This document shows, piece after piece, positions 8,451 to 16,832 of a stretch of 43,214 nt of DNA. This DNA comes from an uncultured Bacteroidota bacterium (lineage in GTDB: Bacteria > Bacteroidota > Bacteroidia > Bacteroidales > VadinHA17). Each line of letters begins with the position of its first letter. Within the stretch, counting starts at the first letter, position 1. The stretch spans positions 1-43,214 of the forward strand of contig CALMJY010000275.1 in the NCBI GenBank assembly GCA_937864815.1, in the 5' to 3' direction. The notes below the pieces were generated by a model. The model saw nothing but the letters and a program-made list of their open reading frames with translations. It searched no databases and was not told the DNA's origin. Both the position numbers and the translations under genes were made by a program.

Positions 8451-9490
8451 AGGTTGCTATAATTGTCCCGTCATTGGCTCATTCAGGACCTGTATTGGTC
8501 ATGAAGTATCTAACAGATGAGCTATTAGAAAATTATAAGATCAATGTAAGGGTATACTATCTTGATAAGAAGGTTGATCCGGGGTTGGAAATAAAAGTTC
8601 CATATGAACGTTTATCCCTTAGAAAATTCCCTTTTGATGATTTTGATATAATTCATACAAATGGTTTACGTCCCGATCTGATTGCTTTTTTAAAAAGAAA
8701 AAAAATTAAATATCACATTTCAACCATCCATAATTTTGTTTTTCAGGATTTATCATTCAGATATCCAAACATAGTTTCCTGGCTCATTGCTATTATTTGG
8801 TTGATACTCTGGAGGAGGACAGATAAGTTGATCTGTGTATCTGCCACAATGAAGGCATACTATATGCAATGGTTTCCCGAAACAAAACTGACAGTAATTC
8901 ATAATGGGATTCCTGAATATGGAACTTACAGCAAGCCCGATAATGATATAATAGAGATTATAGATCATTATCACTCAAAAGGTTTTATTGTTGTTGGTGT
9001 TGCCTGCAATTTAAACAGGGGTAAAGGGATAGATGTTCTATTGAAACACATAGCAACTGATAATGAATTTGCTTTGGTTATTATTGGTACCGGACCTGAT
9101 TTAAAGAACCTTAAAGAAATAGTACGGAAGCTTAAATTAAACGACAGGTGTAATTTTCCCGGTTTTAAATCATTTGCAGTAAAATATCTTAATTATATGG
9201 ATCTTTTTCTTGTGCCATCGAGATCTGAGGGATTTTGTCTGTCCCTGGTAGAAGCAGTTCAGCAGAAGGTTCCTGTTGTATGTTCAGATATTCCTGTTTT
9301 CAGAGAATTATTTAATAATGAGGAGGTCACATTCTTTAATCTGGATACCACTATTTCTTTGGCAACAGCAATACAAACAGCAAAAAGAAACTGCAAATCA
9401 AAGATAGATTTGGCATATCAAAAATTTAAAGTCCGTTATACAAGCAAGGTGATGGCTCAAAAATACATGGAACTATATCAATCAGTTTAG
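8447..9490 (+). CDS. Glycosyltransferase family 4 (GT-B)
   Basis: A 347-residue retaining GT-B glycosyltransferase. The N-terminal domain opens with VAIIVPSLAHSGPVLVMKYL, the usual glycine/serine loop. The linker region carries ISTIHNF and LICVSATMK. The C-terminal donor domain starts near VGVACNLNRGKGIDVLLKHI and contains the E-x7-E block SRSEGFCLSLVEAVQQ. It is joined to the polymerase gene by an ATGA overlap (4 bp) and followed by a GT2 gene 9 bp away. It should add one sugar of the repeat from a nucleotide-activated donor on the cytoplasmic face; which one is unknown. Confidence 0.88.
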   Translation: MKVAIIVPSLAHSGPVLVMKYLTDELLENYKINVRVYYLDKKVDPGLEIKVPYERLSLRKFPFDDFDIIHTNGLRPDLIAFLKRKKIKYHISTIHNFVFQDLSFRYPNIVSWLIAIIWLILWRRTDKLICVSATMKAYYMQWFPETKLTVIHNGIPEYGTYSKPDNDIIEIIDHYHSKGFIVVGVACNLNRGKGIDVLLKHIATDNEFALVIIGTGPDLKNLKEIVRKLKLNDRCNFPGFKSFAVKYLNYMDLFLVPSRSEGFCLSLVEAVQQKVPVVCSDIPVFRELFNNEEVTFFNLDTTISLATAIQTAKRNCKSKIDLAYQKFKVRYTSKVMAQKYMELYQSV

Positions 9491-9499
9491 AATAAAAAC

Positions 9500-10321
9500 A
9501 TGACAGACCTTGCAGTGATAATGTCCATTTATAAGAAAGACAAGCTGAATTTTGTAAAAGAGTCGGTTCAGAGCATCCTTTCCCAGACATTTACTCAGTT
9601 TCATTATTACCTGATATTTGACGGTCCTGTATCAGCTGATATTGAAGAGTACTTCTCCGATATTCAAGATCAACGTTTGAGACTATTCAGATCTCAGGCT
9701 AATATGGGATTGGCAACGGCATTGAATAAATTATTAGGTGAGGTGCTCAAAAATCCTGAATATAAGTTTATTGCCAGAATGGATGCTGATGATGTATCTA
9801 TGCCAGAAAGATTAAGGTTGCAACGCGATTTTTTAATTATGAATTCTGATATTTCATGTGTTGGTTCATGGTACTGGGAGATAGATGAGGATGGCAAACA
9901 GCTTTTTGAGCGAAAATTGCCAACAGGGAGTGAAGAACTTCGGAATTATTATTTCAAACGAGCTCCATTTGCACATCCTTCTGTAATTTACAGACGTGAG
10001 CTGATTGAAATAGCAGGATTCTACCCGGTGGATACTATCTTACTTGAAGATAATGTTTTATGGGGAAATGCCCTACGCCAAGGTTTGAAATTTGCCAACC
10101 TTCCTCAATTTCTGATTCAATTCAGGATTGATAAAAATTTTTTCAGAAGGAGATCCGGTATTAAATATGGTTGGAATTATATCATAAGCAGGTTTAAAAT
10201 AAATAAAAAATTAAACTCTCAGCCAGGTACTTATCTCTATTCATTATTTAGTGGCACAATCAGGATGTTGCCCTCTTTTATTTTCAGATTTATATATATA
10301 AAAGGCAGAAATAAATATTAG
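9500..10321 (+). CDS. Glycosyltransferase family 2 (GT-A)
   Basis: A 273-residue inverting GT-A enzyme. It opens with LAVIMSIYKKDKLNFVKESVQSIL, the standard GT2 first strand and helix. The metal/donor-binding DxD is in FIARMDADDVSMPERL (about 90-105), and the acceptor-side AFAHPSVIYRRE and LLEDNVLW follow. The C-terminal 60 residues are basic and hydrophobic, which suggests membrane association. It is the last gene of a tight run that began at fcl; an 83 bp gap separates it from gmd. Confidence 0.88.
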   Translation: MTDLAVIMSIYKKDKLNFVKESVQSILSQTFTQFHYYLIFDGPVSADIEEYFSDIQDQRLRLFRSQANMGLATALNKLLGEVLKNPEYKFIARMDADDVSMPERLRLQRDFLIMNSDISCVGSWYWEIDEDGKQLFERKLPTGSEELRNYYFKRAPFAHPSVIYRRELIEIAGFYPVDTILLEDNVLWGNALRQGLKFANLPQFLIQFRIDKNFFRRRSGIKYGWNYIISRFKINKKLNSQPGTYLYSLFSGTIRMLPSFIFRFIYIKGRNKY

Positions 10322-10344
10322 TTTAAAAGGTTTCGTTTTGATAT

Positions 10345-10385
10345 TTAACTAGTTGCAGAGAAATAATTGATTACTTATTAACTAG
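10345..10385 (+). repeat. Short direct repeat TTAACTAG before gmd
   Basis: TTAACTAG occurs at 10345-10352 and again at 10378-10385, 33 bp apart, in the 83 bp gap before the intact gmd. The spacing of about three helical turns would suit a binding site, but eight-base repeats in AT-rich DNA arise by chance, so the functional claim is weak. Confidence 0.25.
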
Positions 10386-10404
10386 AAGCTAACAAACTTA
10401 TTAT

Positions 10405-11520
10405 ATGGGAAAAGTAGCATTGATTACAGGAATTACAGGCCAGGATGGAGCATACCTGACAGAATTACTACTTAAAAAAGGTTATATAGTTCATGGTATT
10501 AAAAGGAGGAGTTCACTGATTAATACGGAACGAATTGATCATTTGTATAAAGATCCTCTTCTTGAAAAAACAAATCTTTTCCTGCACCACGGTGATTTAT
10601 CTGATTCATCAAACCTGATAAGAATAATACAGGAAACACAACCAGATGAAATTTACAACCTTGGTGCAATGAGCCATGTTCATGTAAGTTTCGAAACAGC
10701 AGAATATTCTGGTAATATTGATGGATTAGGCACATTGCGAATTCTTGAAGCAGTAAGATTACTGAAGCTAATTGGTAAATCCAGGATTTATCAGGCTTCT
10801 AGCAGTGAATTGTTTGGAAAGGTCAAAGAAATACCACAGAATGAAAATACACCATTCCATCCCAGAAGTCCCTATGCAGTTGCCAAACAGTATGCATATT
10901 GGATTACTGTCAACTACAGGGAGGCTTATAATATATTCGCAAGCAATGGTATATTGTTTAATCATGAATCTCCTATCCGGGGAGAAACGTTTGTCACACG
11001 CAAAATCACTCGTGCTGTCGCAAGAATAGCTCTTGGTCTGCAGAAGAAAATGTATTTGGGAAACCTCGCAGCAAAACGAGACTGGGGTCATGCCAGAGAT
11101 TATGTTGATGCGATGTGGAGAATTCTTCAGATTGACAAACCGGATGATTTTGTTATTGCAACCGGCGTAACCACAGAGGTAAGGGATTTTGTCAGAATGG
11201 CATTTCAGGAAATCGGAACCGAAATTGCATTTGTAGGTACTGGTGTAAATGAAAAGGGAATTGTTACAAAATGCACTACTGAATATCCAACGATTGAAAT
11301 TGGACAGGAAGTTATTGCTGTTGATCCGTATTATTTCAGACCTACAGAAGTAGATATTCTGATAGGAGACCCGTCCAAAGCAAAAAAGATTCTCGGCTGG
11401 GAACCTCGATATACAGTACGTGATATTGTTAAGGAAATGATCCAGTCTGATATTCATATTTTTAAAGGTCAGAAATTAATGAAGGATAATGGGTTCATTT
11501 CAAAAGATTACTGGCATTAA
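10405..11520 (+). CDS. gmd: GDP-mannose 4,6-dehydratase (intact copy 1)
   Basis: This enzyme makes GDP-4-keto-6-deoxy-D-mannose from GDP-mannose, the branch point for GDP-L-fucose and GDP-perosamine. It shows GITGQDG (9-15), [16 protein letters not shown] (82-97), the SSSE site (132-135), YAVAK (157-161), [31 protein letters not shown] and [22 protein letters not shown] near the C-terminus. All key residues are present. It has 371 residues, slightly long because of an added stretch around [14 protein letters not shown]. It is followed after 57 bp by the ABC exporter genes. It is the likely replacement for the dead gmd at 3115 and the likely source of substrate for Fcl. Confidence 0.95.
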   Translation: MGKVALITGITGQDGAYLTELLLKKGYIVHGIKRRSSLINTERIDHLYKDPLLEKTNLFLHHGDLSDSSNLIRIIQETQPDEIYNLGAMSHVHVSFETAEYSGNIDGLGTLRILEAVRLLKLIGKSRIYQASSSELFGKVKEIPQNENTPFHPRSPYAVAKQYAYWITVNYREAYNIFASNGILFNHESPIRGETFVTRKITRAVARIALGLQKKMYLGNLAAKRDWGHARDYVDAMWRILQIDKPDDFVIATGVTTEVRDFVRMAFQEIGTEIAFVGTGVNEKGIVTKCTTEYPTIEIGQEVIAVDPYYFRPTEVDILIGDPSKAKKILGWEPRYTVRDIVKEMIQSDIHIFKGQKLMKDNGFISKDYWH

Positions 11521-11577
11521 TACTACTCAGCAGATTAAAAAACTACATTGAATAAATCGGAAATAAATACATAAAAC

Positions 11578-12411
11578 ATGATGAATGATCAGTTTGATCT
11601 AATAATAGAACCTGGCAGAACGGGTAAAAATTACTGGCGTGACCTGTGGAGATTTAGGGAATTATTCTACATTTTATCATGGAGAGATATAAAAGTAAGA
11701 TATAAACAAACAGTAATAGGCGTAGCCTGGAGCATTATGCGACCATTACTGACAATGTTAATTTTTTCATTTGTCTTTGGGAAATTAGCGAAACTGCCAA
11801 GTGAAGGTGAAGCACCTTATTCCATTATGGTTTTTGCAGCATTATTACCCTGGCAGTTCTTTTCAAATTCCATTACTGAAAGCAGTAACAGCCTTATTGG
11901 AAATGCAAATTTGATCTCCAAAGTATATTTCCCGCGACTTATAATTCCTGCAAGTTCCGTAATCACAAGTTTTATTGATTTTATTATTTCATTTGTGATT
12001 ATGGTCTGTATAATGGTATATTATCGTTTTGTACCATCTTTAAATATTCTGTGGATACCTCTTTTTGTGATACTTTCTTTCCTGGCTTCCTTAGGTACGG
12101 GATTATGGTTAACAACCATGAACGTTAAATACAGGGATTTTCGTCACATTGTACCTTTTATAGTCCAGCTTGGATTGTACATATCTCCTGTTGGATTCAG
12201 CAGCAGTGTTGTACCTGATAAATGGAAGCTGTTATACTCACTTAATCCTTTGGTGGGTATTATTGACGGTTTCCGTTGGTGTATTTTAGGTGGTGGAAGT
12301 GATATCTATATACCGGGTTTAATTATTTCAGTTAGTGTAATCCTATTGATTGTAGTTTATTCTGTTTTCCACTTCAGGAAAATGGAAAAATCATTCGCAG
12401 ACATTATATAA
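11578..12411 (+). CDS. wzm: Polysaccharide ABC transporter permease (Wzm)
   Basis: This 277-residue ABC-2-type permease exports lipid-linked O-antigen or capsule across the inner membrane. It has a conserved amphipathic N-terminal region (LFYILSWRDIKVRYKQTVIGVAWSIMRP), then six hydrophobic segments at roughly 60-75, 80-97, 121-150, 157-183, 190-207 and 244-265. LLPWQFFSNSITESSNSL is typical of the LPS/teichoic-acid export family. Two successive ATG codons open the gene. The ATPase partner follows after 14 bp. With Wzt it forms the only complete export machine seen in the window. Confidence 0.93.
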   Translation: MMNDQFDLIIEPGRTGKNYWRDLWRFRELFYILSWRDIKVRYKQTVIGVAWSIMRPLLTMLIFSFVFGKLAKLPSEGEAPYSIMVFAALLPWQFFSNSITESSNSLIGNANLISKVYFPRLIIPASSVITSFIDFIISFVIMVCIMVYYRFVPSLNILWIPLFVILSFLASLGTGLWLTTMNVKYRDFRHIVPFIVQLGLYISPVGFSSSVVPDKWKLLYSLNPLVGIIDGFRWCILGGGSDIYIPGLIISVSVILLIVVYSVFHFRKMEKSFADII

Positions 12412-12425
12412 TCAGATTAATATAA

Positions 12426-13718
12426 ATGAATAAAGAAGTTATTAATATTGAAAATATCAGCAAATCATATCTGATAGGGCATGAAACTAAAGAGTCTTTT
12501 ATAACTTTCAGAGATGTTGTTGCAAAAACAGCTAGGCAGACTTTTCAAAAAACTAAGGGTTTGCTTAAAGGTGACCAACTGATTGCTGGAAATCAAATTG
12601 AGGAATTTTGGGCATTAAAGGATATATCTTTAAATGTAAATAAAGGAGAAAGATTAGGGATTATTGGTGGTAACGGTGCAGGTAAAAGTACATTACTGAA
12701 AATATTAAGCAGAATAACTGAACCAACAAAAGGCAGAGTAAAGATATCTGGCAGAATAGCCAGTCTCCTGGAGGTAGGCACTGGTTTTCATCCAGAATTG
12801 TCAGGAAGGGAAAATATATTTTTAAATGGGGCAATTCTTGGCATGAATCGCTTGGAAATTAAAAAAAAATTTGATGAAATTGTCGATTTCTCTGGAGTTG
12901 AAAAATTTCTTGATACACCAGTAAAAAGATATTCGAGCGGGATGTACGTGAGACTCGCTTTTGCTGTGGCTGCACATCTGGAGCCAGAAATCCTGCTTGT
13001 GGATGAAGTTCTAGCAGTAGGTGATGCAGAATTTCAAAAAAAATGTCTTGGTAAAATGCAGGATGTAAGTGAAGGTGGAAGAACAGTAATCTTTGTAAGC
13101 CATAATATGCAGGCATTAAGGCAGTTATGCACCAGGAGCATTTTACTGTCCGCAGGAAATCTGATTATGGATGATTTTACACCCAAAGTTATAGATAATT
13201 ATTTGCAGGCACATAGAAATGTATTCGAGAGTAAAAGCATGGATGAAATTATTAATTCGCTGCCTCCCGATCCAGTTTTTAGGTTCGTCGAAATAAAAAT
13301 AATCCAGGATAATCAGCCTGTTTATTCTGTTGTTGAAAATGGAAAGCCTCTGGAAATTGAGGTGAAATATCAGGTATTTAAAAAAACCAGTGGTCTTGAG
13401 GTATACTTCGATTTAATAGATGACCAGGGAGTGGTTCTTTTTAGATCTTTTCATGATGAAGATAATGATGGAATTCCTACTATGGAAGAGGGAGTATATG
13501 TTTCAATAGCAGAAATACCGGCTGATATTTTGGCCCCCATTAGTTACGAGCTGAAGATATTGGCTACAATTTATAATGTACGAACTTTTTATCCAAATGG
13601 TATTTCCATACCTTTGGACGTTGTTAGAACCGGTAAGACTAATCGTGCATATTTGTCTGAACCAATAATTGGTAAGCTGGCACCTTTTATTAAATGGGAT
13701 ACTCTGAAAATTAATTAA
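12426..13718 (+). CDS. wzt: Polysaccharide ABC transporter ATPase with carbohydrate-binding C-domain (Wzt)
   Basis: The nucleotide-binding domain (about 1-260) carries Walker A GGNGAGKST (81-89), signature YSSGM (169-173), Walker B ILLVDEVLAVGD (189-200) and the H-loop His in VSHN (224-227). Residues about 275-430 match the Wzt C-terminal beta-sandwich that binds the exported chain, with GKPLEIEVKYQVF and LEVYFDLIDDQGVVLF as its strands. In studied systems such a C-domain recognises a specific non-reducing terminal modification, such as a methyl or methyl-phosphate group. That makes the several methyltransferases in this locus candidates for the chain terminator. The length of 430 residues is normal for C-domain-bearing Wzt. 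Confidence 0.94.
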   Translation: MNKEVINIENISKSYLIGHETKESFITFRDVVAKTARQTFQKTKGLLKGDQLIAGNQIEEFWALKDISLNVNKGERLGIIGGNGAGKSTLLKILSRITEPTKGRVKISGRIASLLEVGTGFHPELSGRENIFLNGAILGMNRLEIKKKFDEIVDFSGVEKFLDTPVKRYSSGMYVRLAFAVAAHLEPEILLVDEVLAVGDAEFQKKCLGKMQDVSEGGRTVIFVSHNMQALRQLCTRSILLSAGNLIMDDFTPKVIDNYLQAHRNVFESKSMDEIINSLPPDPVFRFVEIKIIQDNQPVYSVVENGKPLEIEVKYQVFKKTSGLEVYFDLIDDQGVVLFRSFHDEDNDGIPTMEEGVYVSIAEIPADILAPISYELKILATIYNVRTFYPNGISIPLDVVRTGKTNRAYLSEPIIGKLAPFIKWDTLKIN

Positions 13719-13734
13719 TTATATGATATAAACT

Positions 13735-14145
13735 ATGCCAATGGAGAAAATTTATTCAACATTTCAGCCAGAAACCTTATTGCATATTATATGTTATAAA
13801 GATGATATTAGTGAAAGAACAAATGTATCACCAGATGAGGAATTCTTGCAGGTGAGCGCAATGAAATTGAACAAAGGTCAGACATTCAAGGCTCATAAGC
13901 ACATCTTCCTTGAACGTTTAACTACAATTACTCAGGAAAGCTGGTTAGTTCTCCAGGGCAGCGTGAAATGCTTATTATATGACCTTGATGACAAAATTAT
14001 TGCTGAAAGAATTCTCAAACCAGGGGATTGTTCTGTTACTTTTAGAGGAGGACACAACTATCTGATATTAGAAGAAGATACCATTGTCTACGAATTTAAG
14101 ACAGGTCCATATTTTGGACAAAAGAAAGATAAAGAATTACTATAA
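13735..14145 (+). CDS. Cupin-fold protein, sugar-locus type (copy 1)
   Basis: A 136-residue single-domain cupin. The likely metal ligands are His54 and His56 in AHKHIFLER (53-61), a Glu at 68 and His107 in RGGHNY. The C-terminal KTGPYFG (122-128) closely mirrors KQGPYAG in the second cupin at 22950. Cupins in sugar loci act as 3,4-ketoisomerases (FdtA), 3,5-epimerases or small-molecule binding proteins. Motifs of FdtA or RmlC are not evident, so no reaction is assigned. It sits 16 bp after wzt and 22 bp before a second gmd, a methyltransferase and an aminotransferase, which suggests action on a GDP-linked 4-keto or 4-amino sugar. Confidence 0.72.
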   Translation: MPMEKIYSTFQPETLLHIICYKDDISERTNVSPDEEFLQVSAMKLNKGQTFKAHKHIFLERLTTITQESWLVLQGSVKCLLYDLDDKIIAERILKPGDCSVTFRGGHNYLILEEDTIVYEFKTGPYFGQKKDKELL

Positions 14146-14167
14146 AACGAAAAATAGCAGAAATTAA

Positions 14168-15133
14168 ATGAAAAAGGCATTTATTACAGGTATTGGTGGT
14201 CAGGATGGAAGTTACCTTTCAGAGTACCTTTTAGAGCTTGGTTATGAAGTTCACGGGATTATTCGCCGAAATTCGATCCCTGAGCATCAATCAACAAGGA
14301 TAGATTTTAACGTGAAAAATCTGAATGTCTATTATGGTGATTTACTTGATATTTCAAGCCTTGAAAAGCTACTTAAAAAGATTCAACCTGACGAGATATA
14401 CAATCTGGCGGCTCAAAGCCATGTAAGGATTAGCTTCGATATTCCTCAGTTTACAACCCAGGTTAACGCCCTCGGCACCATGAATATACTTGAGGCATAC
14501 AGAAATGCTTGCCCTGAGGCAAAATACTATCAGGCAAGTTCTTCTGAAATGTTCGGGTTATCTGTTGATTCAGATGGTTTTCAAAGAGAAACGACCAGAT
14601 TTATGCCAACCAGCCCATATGGATGTGCAAAAGTTTTTGCATTCAATATAACCAGAAATTACAGACTGGCCTATAACCTTCATGCTGTAAATGGAATTCT
14701 CTTTAACCATGAATCCCCAAGAAGGGGTAGCAACTTTGTAACAAGTAAAGTTGTAAAAGAGGCTGTCCGGATTAAGAAGGGTTTAAGTAAAATCCTTGAA
14801 CTGGGTAATATGGACTCCTTCAGGGATTGGGGACATTCCAAAGACTATGTACGTGCAATGCATTTAATTATTAATCATTCTGTGCCTGATGATTTCGTTG
14901 TTGCAACAGGTCAGACTCACTCTGTAAGAGAAATGACCGAGTACGTGTTCTCTAAACTTAATCTCGATTACAAGGATTTTGTTGTTCAGAATCCAATTTA
15001 CCTCAGACCTGAAGAGCTACCATATTTAAGAGGCGATAGCTCGAAGTTAAAAAGTACATTCGATTGGAAGCCCCAGTATGACTTTTACGCACTAATGAAT
15101 GAAATGATAGATTTTTGGATGGGAATATTATAG
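14168..15133 (+). CDS. GDP-mannose 4,6-dehydratase-like enzyme (intact copy 2)
   Basis: A 321-residue SDR enzyme of the GDP-mannose 4,6-dehydratase type: GIGGQDGSYLSEYLLELGYE at the start, EIYNLAAQSHVRISF, SSSEMFG (124-130), YGCAK (151-155), [30 protein letters not shown], and a C-terminal RPEELPYLRGDSSKLKSTFDW. It is about 50 residues shorter than the copy at 10405 and clearly a separate lineage (for example EMFGLSVDSDG in place of [11 protein letters not shown]). It probably makes GDP-4-keto-6-deoxymannose or a close relative for the neighbouring aminotransferases. Two intact copies may serve two branches, fucose and perosamine, though that is inference. Confidence 0.87.
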   Translation: MKKAFITGIGGQDGSYLSEYLLELGYEVHGIIRRNSIPEHQSTRIDFNVKNLNVYYGDLLDISSLEKLLKKIQPDEIYNLAAQSHVRISFDIPQFTTQVNALGTMNILEAYRNACPEAKYYQASSSEMFGLSVDSDGFQRETTRFMPTSPYGCAKVFAFNITRNYRLAYNLHAVNGILFNHESPRRGSNFVTSKVVKEAVRIKKGLSKILELGNMDSFRDWGHSKDYVRAMHLIINHSVPDDFVVATGQTHSVREMTEYVFSKLNLDYKDFVVQNPIYLRPEELPYLRGDSSKLKSTFDWKPQYDFYALMNEMIDFWMGIL

Positions 15134-15157
15134 TCGGAATAAATTGAAAGAAAGTAT

Positions 15158-15709
15158 ATGAAATTGCATTTAGGTTGCTGGCACAGGAATATACCTGGCT
15201 TCGTTCACGTAGATATATGCGATATGCCACATATAGATTACAAACGTAGTATTGATGATCTTTCTATGTTTGAAGATTGTTCGGTTGAATTAATATATTG
15301 TAGTCACAGTTTTGAGTATTTTGACAGACAGCAGGCTGTGTCTGTTTTAAAAGAATGGCGCAGAGTACTCAAACCAGGAGGTATTCTGAGATTAGCTGTT
15401 CCTGATTTTGATAAATTAATTGAGGTATATAAACAAACCGGCCAGGTCGAAAAAATACTGGGCCCCCTTTATGGAAGAATGGATATCAAATCCACTGAAT
15501 CAAATGTCATAATTTATCATAAAACAGTTTATACATTTAAATCACTTGAGACACTCTTAACTGATAACGGTTTTTCTGACGTCTCACGCTATGATTGGCA
15601 GAAAACAATCCATAAAGATTATGATGATCATTCTCAGGCATATTTCCCTCATATGGATAAAGAAAATGGAATTTTAATAAGTCTTAATATTGAAGCTGTC
15701 CGGATATGA
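15158..15709 (+). CDS. SAM-dependent methyltransferase, Methyltransf_11-like
   Basis: This is a 183-residue class I methyltransferase of the short type common in glycan loci. MKLHLGCWHRNIPGFVHVDI is a variant motif I (HLGC in place of DxGxG) and DLSMFEDCSVELIYCSHSFEYF covers motifs II-IV. LKEWRRVLKPGGILRLAVPDF is the diagnostic motif V-VI block. The C-terminal part is short. The ATG at 15706 of the aminotransferase overlaps its stop by 4 bp. It may O- or N-methylate the amino sugar or act on the chain end. The acceptor cannot be told from sequence. Confidence 0.82.
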   Translation: MKLHLGCWHRNIPGFVHVDICDMPHIDYKRSIDDLSMFEDCSVELIYCSHSFEYFDRQQAVSVLKEWRRVLKPGGILRLAVPDFDKLIEVYKQTGQVEKILGPLYGRMDIKSTESNVIIYHKTVYTFKSLETLLTDNGFSDVSRYDWQKTIHKDYDDHSQAYFPHMDKENGILISLNIEAVRI

Positions 15710-16803
15710 AATTTATATATCAAATGGAGCCCTGGTATGGGACAGAAGAGAAGATTGCCCTGATTGAATATATGGAATCAGGAGGCTGGCTTACCGAGTA
15801 TCAGAAAACTCTTCAGTTTGAAAAAAGCATCGCTGAATATACCAATAGCAAGCATGCTATAGTTGTAAACAATGGTACAATAAGTTTGACACTTGCTGCT
15901 ATTGCACTGAATATCGGTTATGGTGATGAGGTGATTATTCCGAATTATACAATGATAGCCTCGCCAAATTCTATTAAAATGCTTGGAGCTGTACCACGGT
16001 TTGTTGATGTCGATGAAGATACTTTGTGTCTCAGTCTTGATAAAACAAAGCAGGCAATTAATAAGAAAACCAAAGCAATAATGATCGTACTAGCAAATGG
16101 AAGATATCCGTCTGAAGGTATTAATAGCTTTGTCGAACTGGCAAAAAAACATAATATATCGTTGATTGAAGATGCTGCTCAGGCCTTAGGCTCTTACTAT
16201 CCTGATGGAAAACATATTGGAACAGTCGGTGAAATTGGCAGCTTTTCATTTTCAACTCCTAAAGTAATCACTACAGGTCAGGGCGGTGCCCTTATTACAA
16301 ATAGTGATATTTTAGCTTCAAAAATTAGAAAATTAAAGGACTTTGGAAGATCGGGTGGAGGGAATGATATCCATGATTCAATCGGATATAATTTTAAATT
16401 TACCGAGATGCAGGCTGTTATTGGAATTGAGCAGATGAAAAAGCTACAGTTTCGTGTGGAAAGAAAAAAGTCTATTTATAGACTGTATAAGAAAAATCTG
16501 GAGGGACTAAATTCAGTCAGATTCTTTAATCAAGATCTTGTTAATACAACTCCTTGGTTTATTGATGTACTAGTTGATAAACGAGATGAATTGCAGGAAT
16601 TCTTAAAACAGAAAAGTATTGGCACAAGGATAATGTATCCTCCAATTAATAGGCAAATGGCTTATAATCTGGATGGGGAATATCCGGTATCGGCTAAAGT
16701 TGGAAAAATGGGACTATGGTTGCCATCTGGCAGTCAACTTAAAGATGAAGAAATTGAGTATATATGTGAATCCATTAGGATGTTTTATAATTTTCCCAGG
16801 TAA
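15706..16803 (+). CDS. DegT/DnrJ/EryC1-type PLP sugar aminotransferase (copy 1)
   Basis: A 365-residue fold-type I aminotransferase. NNGTISLTLAAIAL is the PLP-phosphate region, IIPNYTMIASPNSI follows, IEDAAQALGS holds the cofactor Asp156, and SFSFSTPKVITTGQGG holds the Schiff-base Lys186. Lys is present, not His, so it should transaminate and not dehydrate like ColD. The stretch VLANGRYPSEG replaces the more usual VHLYGxP loop, so its substrate may differ from that of copy 2 at 23381. It overlaps the methyltransferase before it by 4 bp. A GDP-4-keto-6-deoxyhexose is a likely substrate, by position only. Confidence 0.88.
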   Translation: MKFIYQMEPWYGTEEKIALIEYMESGGWLTEYQKTLQFEKSIAEYTNSKHAIVVNNGTISLTLAAIALNIGYGDEVIIPNYTMIASPNSIKMLGAVPRFVDVDEDTLCLSLDKTKQAINKKTKAIMIVLANGRYPSEGINSFVELAKKHNISLIEDAAQALGSYYPDGKHIGTVGEIGSFSFSTPKVITTGQGGALITNSDILASKIRKLKDFGRSGGGNDIHDSIGYNFKFTEMQAVIGIEQMKKLQFRVERKKSIYRLYKKNLEGLNSVRFFNQDLVNTTPWFIDVLVDKRDELQEFLKQKSIGTRIMYPPINRQMAYNLDGEYPVSAKVGKMGLWLPSGSQLKDEEIEYICESIRMFYNFPR

Positions 16804-16832
16804 TTTCCAGATTTTTATTTTACTCAAGAAAC

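Noticed and set aside
10345-10385. TTAACTAG repeats as a phage attachment or insertion-sequence duplication
   Set aside because: Only eight bases, no transposase or integrase nearby, and such strings are expected in AT-rich DNA.
10768-11457. Long open frame of 229 codons on the - strand
   Set aside because: It lies wholly antisense to the intact gmd, has no recognisable domain, and its composition is that of a reverse-complement shadow of a conserved gene.
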